Of a DNA stretch of 64,000 bases, positions 46,270 through 58,836 are shown piece by piece. Source of the stretch: Cryptomeria japonica. Taxonomy: Eukaryota > Streptophyta > Pinopsida > Cupressales > Cupressaceae. The position numbers were made by a program, and so were the translations under genes. How positions within the stretch are numbered: position 1 is the first letter of the stretch; every line of letters begins with the position of its first letter. The notes beneath the pieces were generated by a model, which made no database searches, was not told the origin of the DNA, and was given only the letters and a program-made list of their open reading frames with translations. The stretch lies in contig NW_026729294.1 of NCBI RefSeq assembly GCF_030272615.1, positions 1-64,000 on the forward strand, written 5' to 3'.

Positions 46270-49200
46270 TAGAATGACTTTGGTTTTACCTCTCCCAAGA
46301 AAGGAAGAAAGTCCTTAAGTGACCATAGATCCATGGATGGAGAGGATGATGGTCATATTAAAATCATTGAAATGTTGAAAGTAAGGAAGGGCTCAGTCCC
46401 TCCTAAAAGAAAATGAAAATCCTATCTTGGAATGTTAGGGGAAATAATGCCCCTAACTAGAAATGCTTGATCAACAAAAGGCTTCTTTTGATCAATGTGG
46501 ATGTGCTCCAAGAAATAAAACTCAATATTCCCCAGTCAGAATTCTTTGGCCAATACATTGGTAGTCAATATGAAGACTATAAATTGGAAATAATAGAGGC
46601 AAAAGGTGCATCAGGGGGTCTTCTCTTACTATGGAAACCTTCAATAGTCCAGATTGAGAGGCTAGCTTCTAATAAATTTTTGATTTTGGTATCTGTAATG
46701 ATTTTTCCTCCAAATTTTCCTTTCTTTTGATCAATGTCTATGGTCCAACCTCTCCTTCACTTAAACAAGCATTTTGGTTGGATTTCATTGAAGTGATCTG
46801 TCATTTGTAGAATGAGAATCTATTTATAGGAAGGGACTTCAATGCAATCAAAAGTTTACAAAAAAAGAGAGGTGCTATACTTAGGTTTGGTAGGTCTCAA
46901 CAATAACTCAATGACTGGGTGGATAGGAATGGTTTTCTTGAAGTTGAGTTAGGAGATTCTTACAGTTGGAATAATAAAAGGCTAGAGTTTAGCAATATTG
47001 CAGAAAAGATTGACAGGTTTTTTTTTGGCTAGGAGATTGTTCCTCTTTTCCTTTCACCTTTGATTGTAGAGTTATTCCTTGCTCTTGGTCTGACCATTTT
47101 CCTTTTTAGCTCAACTTCCAAGGTCCTCCTACTGTCTCTAAACCCCCTTTTAGATTTAAAAATATATCAAATGTAAGTTACTAGAATAGAATGCTAAGAA
47201 CTTCAAGAATATCTTTGAATCCAAGAAACACTTAGAAAATCAATTGGAGGAGCTAAATGAGAAACTTATTAAGAATAACATGAATCAAGCAAAATTTTTG
47301 AAAGAAAGGGAGTTATTAGCAGATTATGAAGATATTTTATCCAAATAAGTGAAAATTTAGAAATAGAAGTCTAGGGAGAATTGATTACAAGATGGAGACA
47401 AGAATACAAGATTCGTTCATAATGTCACTAGACATAGAAGATCCATTAACAGAACTGATAGAATAGAGGTTCAGGGTAATCAGGTTCTAGAGGAAACAAA
47501 TAGCATCCAGTATGAAATTATCTAGTTTTTTTCGAGCCTCCTTAATAACAAGGAAGGCTTTGATTTAAAGGAGCAGAACAAATTTCTCTTAGTTATTCCT
47601 AAAATAATAACAGAGAATCAAAATAGGTGGTTAAATGAAAGCTTCTCATTGGAGGAAGTCACAGTTGCCGTTAACCAACTCCCCTCTATTAAAGCTCCTA
47701 GCCCTAATGGATTCCCAACTAGTTTTTATAAAAAGTGTTGGCAAGTTACTGGGCGGGATCAAGTGGAGGCACTTGAGTTCTCAAGAAAATCAGGCCATAG
47801 TCTCAAGGAAATTAATAAGACTTTTATTGCCCTTATCCCAAAAAAAGAGAAAGCAGCAAAGTTGGGTGACTTCAAACCAATTTCTCTCTACAATACTATT
47901 TACAAAATCCTTTCTAAGGTTCACACTAATAGACTCAAACCCTTGATGGACAAGATTATCATAGAAGAGCATATAGGTTTTGTGCAAGGTAGATCAATCT
48001 TAGATGGTGTGATTGTTGCCCAAGAAGTGATACACTCTCTTCAATCCACTAACAGAGTTGGGATGGTTATAAAATTGGATATCTCTGAGGATTATGACAA
48101 TGTTTTTGATTAAGGAAAATCAAGGTTTAAGGGATCCGAAACCCACTTACATAATGAAGAGAAAGCATGAAAGAAACAAGAAAAAACATAACATAGACAG
48201 AAAAGATGCAAAAAGACCACCAGAAAAACCAACAGCTAGGAAAAAGGACAACACAGAGCTAGCGAGAGACTGGCAAACAAAGACCAGTATTACATATCAG
48301 ATAAAAAAATTTATGGACTCCTCTACATCCTTAACCAACAACATGATATAATTTGTGGCTTCTCTCAGGTCTTTCTTCTCCTGCTTCAGATGAATGTCTT
48401 TAGTCTTTTTCTCCAGATCACAGGTCATCTACCTAGTTCTTTGCCTAGAAATTTGGGGAGTAGAGATGGAAGTTGACATATCATCAATTATCACCATATC
48501 TTTGTTCTATTGGTTCCTCTCCAGACAATCCACAAGGGCATTCATATTTTGAGACGAAATCCTCAAGACCTCAAGATAATGTTGACTGACATTTCCCTTG
48601 CAAGATTATGCAAGGCTTTGATTTTAATAACCATTGGATTAATTGGATTTTTGAATGCATTTCAACCCTGATATTTTCCATTCTCATCAATGATAATCCT
48701 GGAAGTTATTTCCCCTCTTCGAGAGGTATTAGACAAGGAGACCCCCTATTCCCTTTCCTTTTCATTATTATGGCAGAGGCTTTGGGTAGAGCCATCAAAG
48801 ACCTACACAATAAAGGTTTAATATCAGGAATTAAGATAGAAAGAGATTTTTTTGCAACATACCAGCAGTTTGCTGATGATAAACTACTATTGGGGGCAAC
48901 TAACTACAAGAAATCAACTCACTTTAAGGATCTTCTATTTTCTTATAGCAGGGCTTTGAGGCAAATTACCAATCAAAAGAAATCAAAAATATATTTTTTC
49001 TCAACTCCTCTTGCAATAAAAAATAGAATTTTAAAATCTTTGGTTGTAAGAAAGCCAACCTTCCTACTTCTACCTTGGAATCCTGATTGATAAAGGCTTG
49101 AGAAATGCAAAACCCTGGGATCCCTTGAAATTGAAATTTGAGTAAAGCACCAATTTGTGGAAGGGAAAATGGCTCTCATGGGCAGAAAGATTGGTTCTAT

Positions 49201-49885
49201 TACAAGCGGTCATCTCAGCTATCCCTATTAACCTACTTTCTTATCTTGCCTTAATAGTAGGGATGAACTCTTTCTTAATTCGAAAAATAAGGAACTTCTT
49301 TTGGCAAAGCTCGAAGGAGAGGCATAGAATAGCCCTTATAGCCTGGGATAAAATTAGTAGACCAAAAGCCTTGGGTGGTCTAGGCATTCGCAACCAGTAG
49401 CTACAAATTCAAGCTCTAGGGGTGAAGCTTGTATGGAAGATGACTAAAGATCCAATAGCCATATGGGTTAGACCTATGTATGCCAAATATGTTGTGGGTG
49501 GTGCTTCAAGTAGTTTCATAAGAATTACTAGTCTCGCTAAAGGATCTAGGATATGGAACTTCATACTTAAATGCATACTTCTAGTTGCTAACTATATCTC
49601 TTGGGATGTTCATGATGGTTCTTCATCTTTATTCTAGGAAGATTCTTGGGGGGCTTATCCAATCCTAGATAGTTTAATTTCTATACGATTCACATGGGAT
49701 TGACTTAAAACAAATTGTGGTATATATGTTAAAGATTATGTAACCTTTTCTGAGGTAGACTCAAAATTTGGTTGGTCATAGAATTTTTTTTAAGGGTTTC
49801 CTCTCTCTCCTAATGAAGTGGATTAACTTTTAAATGCCACCAAGCATAGATAGTTGTTTTTTAGATATGGTAGAGACTCCTTAGT
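46270..49885 (+). mobile_element. Second L1-type LINE (plus), interrupted
   Basis: The end of ORF1 (DGHIKIIEMLKVRKGSVPPK) is followed by an endonuclease from the ATG at 46413: MKILSWNVRGNNAPN, INVDVLQEIKLNI, GASGGLLLLWKPSIV, FIGRDFNAIKS, NGFLEVELGDSYSWNN. RT follows: VNQLPSIKAPSPNGFPTSFY, INKTFIALIPKKEKAAKLGD, FKPISLYNTIYKILSKV, EEHIGFVQGRSILDGV and VIKLDISEDYDNV (motif A). After an insertion come FDFNNHWINWI, SSRGIRQGDPLFPFLFIIMA (motif B), QQFADDKLLLGA (motif C intact), KKSKIYFFS, NLLSYLALIVGMN, RIALIAWDKISRPKALGGLG and VWKMTKDPIAIWV. Homology ends near 49885 without a poly-A tail. Stops and frameshifts occur throughout. It lies opposite in orientation to the LINE at 41.1-45.4 kb and is more decayed in its endonuclease. 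Confidence 0.9.
48103..48600 (-). mobile_element. Small retroelement inserted in the LINE RT
   Basis: This block splits RT between motif A (ends ~48102) and the KIMQGFDFNNHW segment (from ~48601). On its minus strand it has a short acidic, helical coding tail (DLEKKTKDIHLKQEKKDLRE, LLVKDVEESINFF), about 190 bp of pyrimidine-rich text, then GGGTTTCGGATCCCTTAAAC and CTTGATTTTCCTTAATCAAAAA. The end closely matches the end of the element at 54948-55746 (GGGTTTCGGGAGCCCATCAA...TTTTCCCTTAATTAAAA). GATTATG occurs at both junctions (48090-48096 and 48604-48610), possibly a remnant target duplication, though RT seems to lack a few codons there. Confidence 0.65.
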
Positions 49886-51870
49886 GTGACACTACTATAT
49901 AATAGAGATGTTTAAGACGTTAATTAAAGACAAAAATTTTATTTTGTCTTAAACATGTATTTAATTATTTAAATATCTTACCTGAAGACAATATAAAATA
50001 AAGTTAATCATATCTCCATGATGATATTACATCTTTCCTTGATTCAATAGTTCTAACCTAAAATATATTTTCCCCTATTCACGCACTCCTCTGCGACCTC
50101 TTCTATGTTGCCGAGTTTTTTTTCCCTCTTCACTCGTCTCCCTCTTCTCTGCTTTCATGGCGGCATTGGAACCCCTCTTCTCTTCTTTCGTGGCAGAATT
50201 GACATACAAATTCTATTGGCAGGAAGGATGGGTGTCATCTCATACTTATTTACCGAGAATCAATGGAGAGGCCAGTTTGTGAAGGTAGAGGCAGTCAATT
50301 TTTAGGTAAAATTTTTTGGTGTTGGTAAAAATTTGGCAATTGAAAGCACGAAGAGGATCCTAAAGCATATGGTCTAAGTTTTATTGCATGAGTTCCTCAA
50401 TCTTCCTGGCCTGGCCAAGCCCTCCAACTCTTCATTTAAGCGGAGATTGAGAACATAATTCATGGATGGGCTCACATCCTTGCTTTCAAAGGGTGATTAT
50501 GCAATGAGTATTTACCATCCCTTTAAATATTTCTTTCTACAATTACCCTGATTTGTGTGGAAGGTGCATCGGATAACATTTTGGTTGTGGATGACCTTAT
50601 TTTGGCCATTTTTTTATAAATTTTTACTAAATCGCAATGTCTTATTTTAGAAATAATAGAGATAATCCAAATAACTCTAAAATTTTTTCTAAATAATAAA
50701 TGACTAATTTTTTAAAACTACTAGAGAAAATAGCCATCTTCCATTTGTTACAATTCACAAATCTAGGGGCAAAGACAAACACAAAATTGTCAAAGAGTTT
50801 GTTGTATGGGGGGCAAAAATAAATCTTCATGATATTCTTTACAAAGATGGACATGTTTACCACCTTGGAAAGCATTGAAAGAGCTTTATATATAGGGAAT
50901 CAAAGTAGATTCTTTTGTAGTAAACATATAGTTAGTAATGGCTCAATTAGTATATAACACTCAGTTTTTGGAGCTGCTGATATTTTCTGCATGTCTGTGT
51001 GAGGGTACAAAGGTTGATTACATGCAAAATGGAGCTATGTGCCAAGGAAATTTCTAGTTGGGGACTTAGATTTAATTGAATTTCCTCTAAACTTAGAGTA
51101 CTTGGAGGCTGAGTTCTTTCTATTTGGAGATCTTGGGTATGGGCTAGATAAAGTTTCACCAGAACTACCTAGTCAAGGACCTTCACCTATGGGCGACATG
51201 AAATACAATCTGAGCTTTTTTGTCCATGATATAATTCTAGAATTCACTTTCTAGGAGGTTGGTCACCCGAGGTGAGCTTGCATCATAGAATTTATATTTT
51301 TTTAATGAGAATCATTTCTATGAGCTCTTTCTATAGTATTTTTCATCAGGGAAAAGAAGCCTAAGCTCCATGATATGTCTCGCAACATGGATAACATTGG
51401 GGAAAAACAATTTGTTTATACGTTTCATGTATATATGTGCTATAATTATTTCTAAAATACATTGTGTTAGAAAATACAATTCATAACAGAATTATACTTG
51501 TTCTATGTACATGTCAGGAAAGAGTAGTAAACATGTTTGTTAATCTTAGTTTAGTTTTTTGTCACTAGTCTTTTTTGGGGGTTAATATTGGTTATAATTT
51601 CTTTTGGATTAGATTATACCAGAGAATACAATTCATAATTGAATTATATGTTTTTTTTGTGCGTATCAATAAAGAGCAATAGAGTTGTCTGTTGAACTTA
51701 ATTTTCTCTCATGAGTCAGCTTTAATTTGATGTCAATCATATTCAATTTGTTGTCCAATTCTTTGATAGAATTATATCATGATTGCTAAGATTATTTGAT
51801 ATATATATATTGGACATACTTTAGATGTCGATGATGATATGGTGGTGCCAAAAGAGGAGGGAGCTAAAGG
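49886..51870. other. Unassigned; possible CACTA-type terminus at its left edge
   Basis: The sequence starts TGACACTACTATATAATAGA right where LINE homology ends, and a hairpin-forming pair (AAGACAAAA / TTTTGTCTT) follows within 60 bp. CACTAC(A/T) plus subterminal inverted repeats is the style of CACTA transposon ends, but I found no matching inverted end and no transposase. At 50090-50210 a CT-rich stretch has two similar copies (CTGCTTTCATGGCGGCATTG / CTTCTTTCGTGGCAGAATTG). At 51470-51720 an ~140-bp stretch is imperfectly duplicated. No gene is assignable. Confidence 0.35.
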
Positions 51871-51876
51871 AAAAGT

Positions 51877-51929
51877 GAGTGGCAACATCCTTGCATTGAG
51901 TATGGGTACGAGTGGCAACATCCTTGCAT
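51877..51929. repeat. 33-bp-period duplication
   Basis: GAGTGGCAACATCCTTGCAT occurs at 51877-51896 and 51910-51929. In one plus frame it gives SGNILA twice (KVSGNILALSMGTSGNILAS). No longer coding context is apparent. Confidence 0.85.
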
Positions 51930-53875
51930 CATTAGTTAATTTATTTTATGGGAAAATTTTTGTTCTTCAGTATCAAAAAAATATTCTCAATTGCCATATC
52001 TTCATATTTTTCTGGCCCTTACCAATTTTATGGCATGCTAATTTTTAGCCAACATTTCAGAACATTTTTATCAGTTCATAGCATCGTTTATATATTTGAG
52101 GAAACAATATTGATACCATACGAAAGAGGGGACAATTATGGAATGAGTACTTGCATTATAGGTTTATGTTCTTAACAATAATCATATTATAACAATTTAT
52201 TTGTTTCTTTATAAGAAAATTGTTGGCATGTTGGATGGAAAATAGCTAGCATGTTGGATGTTGTTTTGGTGATTTTTAATATTGAAATAATCAGAAATAT
52301 GGGAACATTAATATTATGATTATAATTTAAGGAAGAGGAAAATAGATTTAACAAATGATGTTTCTTATGATATGGTTTAGCAAAAAAAAATTTACTAGTA
52401 CACTTAAAGAAGCAGTATGGAGGAAAGTGTTGAGATAATGGTGTACAATTTTTGTTATATTTGCATTCCATCTAGTACCCACACAGTTCCATTGTTTTGG
52501 CAGACATTTAGAGAAAAGATTTTTATTCCATCTCTACTCCCTGCATCCCAAACTATTCTCTTATTACTAGTTATTCCTCTCATCGCACACTCCACCACGA
52601 TATGAGGACTAGTGTTTTGACAACCCTCTCTTTGGATATAATAAGTAGAGTTTAAATAGTTGATAAATTATCTTTTGACAAAAAGAGTTTAAATTTGAAA
52701 CTTAAAGGGTTGAAGTTAAGATAATGAAAATGAGGTAGACCTGATCCAAAGGTGCATATTAGATCTTGGAAAAGGAATTGAAAATTTATGACTTCATAAT
52801 ATTTCAAGTAGAGGATGAGATATTTGGGGTCTCTTTTTAAATTTTGAATTTGAAACTTTAAAATTTATGCTTGTGAAAAATATATTGGCATCTTGATGAT
52901 AACTAGTACAAATTTAGAGGGAGTGATGTTGTTAATTGTGGGAGAACTAATACCTTGTGATGGTTGGCATGCTACCTTGGGAGGAGTTTGGATGCATCAA
53001 TGAGGAAGTGAAGGATCTTTGATCAAACAAGTGGTATGCATACTTTCTAGTAAATCATATCCATTAGGGATGCCTTTATTCAAGATTTTGATAACTTACT
53101 GCTACTAATCTTGGTTCTGCCATTCAGATCTCATAAGCTATATCACCAACCATCAAGTCATTCAAAACACAAATATCCAACATACCCAAAAACTTTGAAA
53201 TGAGAGTTTCCAGTTGATGGTGCAGATAGGTATATTCAGTTCTAGATTTCCTAATATACATTAGTATAATTATTACAAGTAATTGCATGAGTTTAAAATG
53301 CCTAGCTAGAGATATTGATGTGTGAAGAAGTGTAGATTTAGAAGAGTCATTGTTATGTTCAGAAATCTATTTAAAGGTGCAAAATTCAGAGCATATTTAT
53401 CTTTAGTTTCTCCCTAGTTTGTAAGAGGTCAGAACTATCTCAATTATATGGCAGCAATTGTATTTGATTTGCAAAATGTGTGTGAAATCTGAGTTTAATA
53501 GTAATAACCTATGTATGAATGATGCAATTTCTGAAGAATGATGGTTGATGACACATCTTCTGATCTAGAGATATATATACTCATACTTATTTTTAAAATT
53601 ATGAGCTCCAACTTCTATAGTGTATGGATTTTCGTGACAATAAACAATGTTAGGTTTGGACTGTTTAATAACTTTGTTTTCAAAATTAAAGTTGCAGATT
53701 TCATTCTCAAAATTTCACCTTGACTTTCATTAATGAATGTATGTCCTTTGATAGTAGAATAACTACTTAAGTATAACAAATATCAATCTTTAGATCAACT
53801 CAACAAAATTAATAGACTTGCCTATATAAGGACTACGTAGGGTCATAGGCCCTATAGGAGTATTAGACTACCCTG
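51930..53875. other. No recognisable gene
   Basis: A+T-rich text; the open frames are short and low in complexity. I see nothing to report. Confidence 0.55.
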
Positions 53876-54040
53876 CATTACATGATTGTATCTTACCAAA
53901 ATATTGTTCTTGTAATTACATAGCATGATTACATGACTGTATCTTACCAAAACCTTGTTCTTGTTATTAAATAGCATATTTACAAAAAGGTGTTCTTGTT
54001 GTTACATAGCATGGTTACATGATTGCATCTTATTAAAACA
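53876..54040. repeat. ~50-bp tandem repeat, about 3.5 units
   Basis: Units start GCAT(T/GAT)TACATGA(T/C)TG and contain ATCTTACCAAAA..TTGTTCTTGT..TTA. They begin at about 53876, 53924, 53975 and 54009; the third has an internal deletion and the fourth is partial. Confidence 0.8.
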
Positions 54041-54937
54041 TTAACTTTAAAATATAGATAAAGAGTAAAGTCTCATGTAGTATATCTAAACGTATCTAAA
54101 ACTGATTAGAGAAACAAAAACACATATTGCATAAGATTAAAGACTGCTTATGTATTTATGATTTCACTGTAGTGATCAAGGGTCCCACAACCTAATGGGG
54201 GGTAAATATCTGAGAACTCAATGTTGGATCTTCAACTTGGGTAGCATGGTCTTCAGTGTCATTAATGTGCACTCTAGCTTCTCCTTTTGCATCATTTCAT
54301 TTCTTGTGCTTTAGAGGAGACTCTTTGTCATAAGAAAAATAAAAAACACATATTGCATCAAGTCAAATAAAGCTTAACATGTTCCATTTTTTTATAAATT
54401 TGGCATCATTATTATGTAATAAAACATTCACAACCTGTACTTACCAAATTTGCAAAAGAAAACCTTTTGACCTTAGGAATCATCCACAATGTTTGACAAA
54501 ATGTGTAAGAGGAGGAATTCATGATTTTGGTGAAAATTTAGAGGGGTTCTTACAAAGGTGGCTAAGATACACCCCTTTTATGTATGTTGATGATTGAATC
54601 GCAATCATAACTTAAGTTACAATCCACACCATCAACAAAAAAATTAATATTATGAGACACCTCAAGTGAAGAACCATTTTTTTCAAATTGTCTCTATTTC
54701 ATGTTTGGCAATCTATTATATCACATGTACTACTGAAATCTGGTATATGACACATTTCATATTCCTTCTCAATCACTACAATGACATTTCTTTGTGACCC
54801 AACTAAAACAAATCTTTGAGAGAGATAACACATCTTACACCAAAGAAAAAGGTAGTCACATTAGCACCATCTTCACAATCATCAAGGGAAAGTTCTTTAA
54901 ACTTAAAAACCATAAACTTACATTTGTCTCAACAACC
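54041..54937. other. No recognisable gene
   Basis: I see no supportable feature. The GTATCACCAA at 54938-54947 begins the target-site duplication of the retroelement that follows. Confidence 0.55.
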
Positions 54938-54947
54938 GTATCACCAA

Positions 54948-55746
54948 AGCAAGGCCCAAGATGGCTTCCATCTGGATATTGACCTTTGTTTTAAAAATGA
55001 CATAGATAGCTTCAACAAGGTTTTCCTTTGGGTTCAGATGGAAGTAACAAGCATAAAACCTAAGCAAACCCAGGAAGCCATCAAAATTGAGACTTTAGAA
55101 GATATTGGCACTGGTAAATTTAGCTCCCTCCCTGATTTTTTAAGTGAACTTACAAAAGCAATCAGGAATGCTAAAGAGATCATTAATGCCCAACATAATA
55201 GCTTCCAAATATTGTAGAACAGAGCTGGGGCTACTGAAAAAAAGATGGAAGGGTTTGAGAATAAGCTTAAAAAGATTGAGGAGTAGAGTCATAAGACCTT
55301 ATAGGCTACTTTTGCAAGAATGAAGGTTCTTATAAGCAAGCTTGATATTGATCAAGGCAAAAATGCCTTTGGGGGAATCACTAAGGTGAAGGAAGTCACC
55401 CCTTAAGATAAGGAGACCGGTCATTGTAGAAGAACTCGTGCGAGAACCATAAAAAATCAAAGCCAAAGTAGGGAAATTGAGGAAATTAAATGGAATGTTG
55501 AGAACATGGAGCAACTAGAGCAGGAAGTTGCTGAGCTGCTTAAAAAATTTACCTAGCCTTGGCTTTTTCTCTGATTTGTCCTATTTGTTGTCTTTCTGTT
55601 GCTGGCCTTTTGTTTGCTAGTCAGATGTCTTTTCTATGTTTGATGTCTCTTTCTTTTTTGTAGTTCTTTAATGGATATCTTTTGATCTTATGTTGTAATG
55701 GGTTTCGGGAGCCCATCAAAACATGTTTTCCCTTAATTAAAAAAAA
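54948..55746 (+). mobile_element. Small non-LTR element with target-site duplication and poly-A tail
   Basis: The ~800-bp element is flanked by GTATCACCAA (54938-54947 and 55749-55758; the matches extend imperfectly outward). Its 3' end is GGGTTTCGGGAGCCCATCAA, TGTTTTCCCTTAATT and an A8 run. The coding part (plus) reads FHLDIDLCFKNDIDSFNKVF, TQEAIKIETLEDIGTGKFSS, LPDFLSELTKAIRNAKEIIN, and then, past stops, MEGFENKLKKIEE and MEQLEQEVAELLKKF, i.e. a helical, coiled-coil-like C-terminus followed by a ~190-bp pyrimidine-rich 3' UTR. It is a 5'-truncated LINE ORF1 relative or a host-like transcript copied by LINE machinery. A second element with the same 3' end lies at 48103-48600. Confidence 0.75.
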
Positions 55747-55758
55747 CTGTATCACCAA

Positions 55759-58464
55759 GTATAGTCACATCAAAATCATTCTCATGCAAACAAACAATAG
55801 CAACTTCATTATCAATAACAAGTACAAAGAAAGATAATACATCAAACAAGAACAAGTTAAAGCACTAGTTTATTTGACTAATCTTCCTCTTTATCCATCT
55901 TGTAATAAAACAAGGTCACACTCTTTAGCCTTAGCAAAATTTGATATTGTACTTACCTCATAGGTTGTAGACATTTGGTTGCTACTTACAACATGCTTTT
56001 TACAAGTAATAAATGCAATTCAAGATAATAATTTTGCGGTATAATAACTGCTCACTTTTTCAATAGGATCAAAGCATGCATAATCCTACTACAAGCATGT
56101 CAATTTGAAATCTTCCCACACTAAATTAACAATAGGAATTTTGTTGAGTGATCTATAGGACTTTTAAAGTTTGTAGCATTAAAGATCTATATGACTAACA
56201 ATGCCTCTCATGTGTTGCTAACCATGATCTCACTTAGTGGTAACTGAGAAAAACATCTTCATTATCTTTTAATACCTTCTACGCTACTATTATGACTCAA
56301 GGTTCTCTTTCTACATTGTTTGCAGACTGCTCTATGAGTGGATTATGACTGCACTTCTGATTTAGGACCCTATGATCTTAATGATAGTCAATATATTACT
56401 ACACAGGGAGTTGTGACTGATCTATCCCTTTACGTAGAGCCACCCTTAGGAGTGATTCGATGACCATATTACCTACGTACATAATTTCTATCATACATGC
56501 TACCTTAAGATTGATCGATTAGTTTGTTCAACATTTCCCTATACGACTTTTTGGATTTTAAAATACACAATAAAGAAAAGGTAAGCAAATCAAATAATGT
56601 GTTGGATTTTTCTCCTTTGCAATTCTATGTTGGTACATGCCATTATAGATTTTGCTTCATTAACCTGTTGTCCCAAATCATTTTGGTAAATGTGCAGGTT
56701 TTACTTGATATTTCATATTTCTTTGAGCATTAAAGAAGGGAGTAGGTCTTTTCAACTACAAAGACATATTCGACTATGCCCTTGTCCTTCTTTAATAGCA
56801 ACAACTCCATATACCATATACAAGATTATTGTAGATCAGATAGATACCAGGATTTTTGAGACTACTTCTCCTTCCATGGTAATTTTCTTTGATTGAATGG
56901 GTTTTAAATTAGTTGCTTTGTTTGTTTCATGGCTATGTGAAAATTTTAATTTTTTCCATTTTCTGCGATAACAAGTCAATTACTCCTCTTTAGCTAATAT
57001 ACTTTTAATCAATGTATTTCAGGTTATTGTACCTCAACAATTATATTAGGCTATTTTATTGGTGTCAGTACAAAATGGAAGACCAGGTATCTATTTTTTG
57101 GTTTTGATCCTTTCAGTATCATTTTTAATTAAATGAAACACTACCTAGGATTAATTAGGTAGCACATAGAGTAATATTTCATATCATTTTTTGATGGAAA
57201 TATTGGACTAGTTAGTGATAAAAAAACATATGTTTTAGATTAGTTCACACAAATTATGGAATTCCTTTGTGACATCACCGAAACCCTCCAAATTAGAAAA
57301 CACCTTGAAAACATCTTACCACAGTACTACACTAGGGGCAATGTAATGACGACAATTAATTAATGTTTGTAGTGTAACGATAATAGTGAAATTTTAAAAA
57401 ATAGGTTAATTTCTTTGGTTAAAGTAAATTATGATCTTCACCAATGGGATATGGATTCAAGCACCTCATGACATAAGGGTTGAGTGAGAGACTTTGATTA
57501 TAAAACTATTGCGAAGATGGTGTTTAGTCATGGTCATATGATGAGACGGACCTCCAAACATACTATCCTTTTTTTTGCTATAAGGTTATGCTAAACAATG
57601 ATAGAAATAATTGTAACATATTCTCTCAAGATACCAAGAGGACACACTAGCATTCAGAGTAGGTTATTGTTCTTCATTTTTACCCTACATTTGTCTCAAT
57701 ACAACCTTTTGAAAACCTAAATTTTCATCTTTCATGTAGTTTTCACATGGTACTACTATAAGAACAATATCCTCAACCTCTAATTTTGGTGCTACGCATC
57801 TATATTACAAATGTCCAGTAAAGGGTTATCCAAGAATAAGAAATTGCACTTAAAACCCCATCTCTTCAAAGTTCAAAATTGTTTATCACTTTGTGAGCTA
57901 ATAGACTATATATAAAATGATTAAAAGTTTTCCCATTTTGTGTATCTCACCTTAAAGCCATATTTTCAAAGTTTTAAAATTCTTAAGATGTAACATATCA
58001 TGCACCTAAGAGTCATTTCTCTTCATAGAGAAGCAATACTCAAGTTATAAGTCATACTCTTATTGTTGATAGTACATGGTGCATTCAAGGAAATAGCACA
58101 TCATCATCATCTAAATATTCAGATGAATGAGTAGTAAGACCTACTCTAGGGATAGATGAATACTTCAATGAAATGGTATATTGCACTTTTAATAGGTGCC
58201 GAAATAGGAAACTAAAGAAGAAACGACTTGTTGGTATCCATAGATTGAACTATGGGGTTTATATAGAAGATGTAAACTATAATTAACAAATTATTATTCT
58301 TATAATAAATAAAGGTGCACATTATTCAATACATCATCATTGATCATTTGAATTGGTTTTTTGATAAAGAGTCACTTCTAGTTCACAATATTCTTGAAGA
58401 ACCAACGGATGTCACCGATGATAGTCACTCTCAAGATCAAGAACAATACACATTTATAAATGAA
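55759..58464. other. No recognisable gene
   Basis: Mostly A+T-rich. A plus frame at 56690-56896 (LQRHIRLCPCPSLIATTPYT) is unrecognised. I see no transposon hallmarks. A short frame at 58315-58563 (+) is antisense to the end of the next feature, and I regard it as the shadow strand. Confidence 0.5.
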
Positions 58465-58836
58465 GACAATTTGCAGATAAATGAGGCTAGTGTTAATGAA
58501 TTCATCCAAGTCTTCTACACATCTTTTGAAGAAGTTATTGATTCCCCTATCTCAGTTGGCTAGGTCTCCATACATTGCATGCACATTTGTCAAGGCATCT
58601 GCAATCATCATTTGATAAAATTCACTTATGTTTTGATCGATGCCCATACCATAGTTTGGGACCTTCATTTTCATATGCCTAGAGAGGATGTTCAACAAGA
58701 TTGAGGTTATTTGGCTTTGCACCTACAGGGAGGTGCATTTGCTGAAAGTTTTTGTTTCTTTTTTGAATTCATTTGTTGCAAATTTCACTAGTTCATGATA
58801 CGACATCTTTGTCAAATAGTTTGCAACCTTCTCCAT
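58465..58836 (-). pseudogene. Unidentified decayed reading frame
   Basis: From the minus-strand ATG at 58836 one frame holds for about 120 codons with only two stops: MEKVANYLTKMSYHELVKFA, TNEFKKETKTFSKCTSL (stop), VQSQITSILLNILSRHMKMK, VPNYGMGIDQNISEFYQMMI, ADALTNVHAMYGDLAN (stop), INNFFKRCVEDLDEFINTS. Unlike its neighbours, the composition is balanced and protein-like. I do not recognise the family and see no domain motif. It could be a piece of a gymnosperm repeat protein or of a host gene. Confidence 0.4.
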
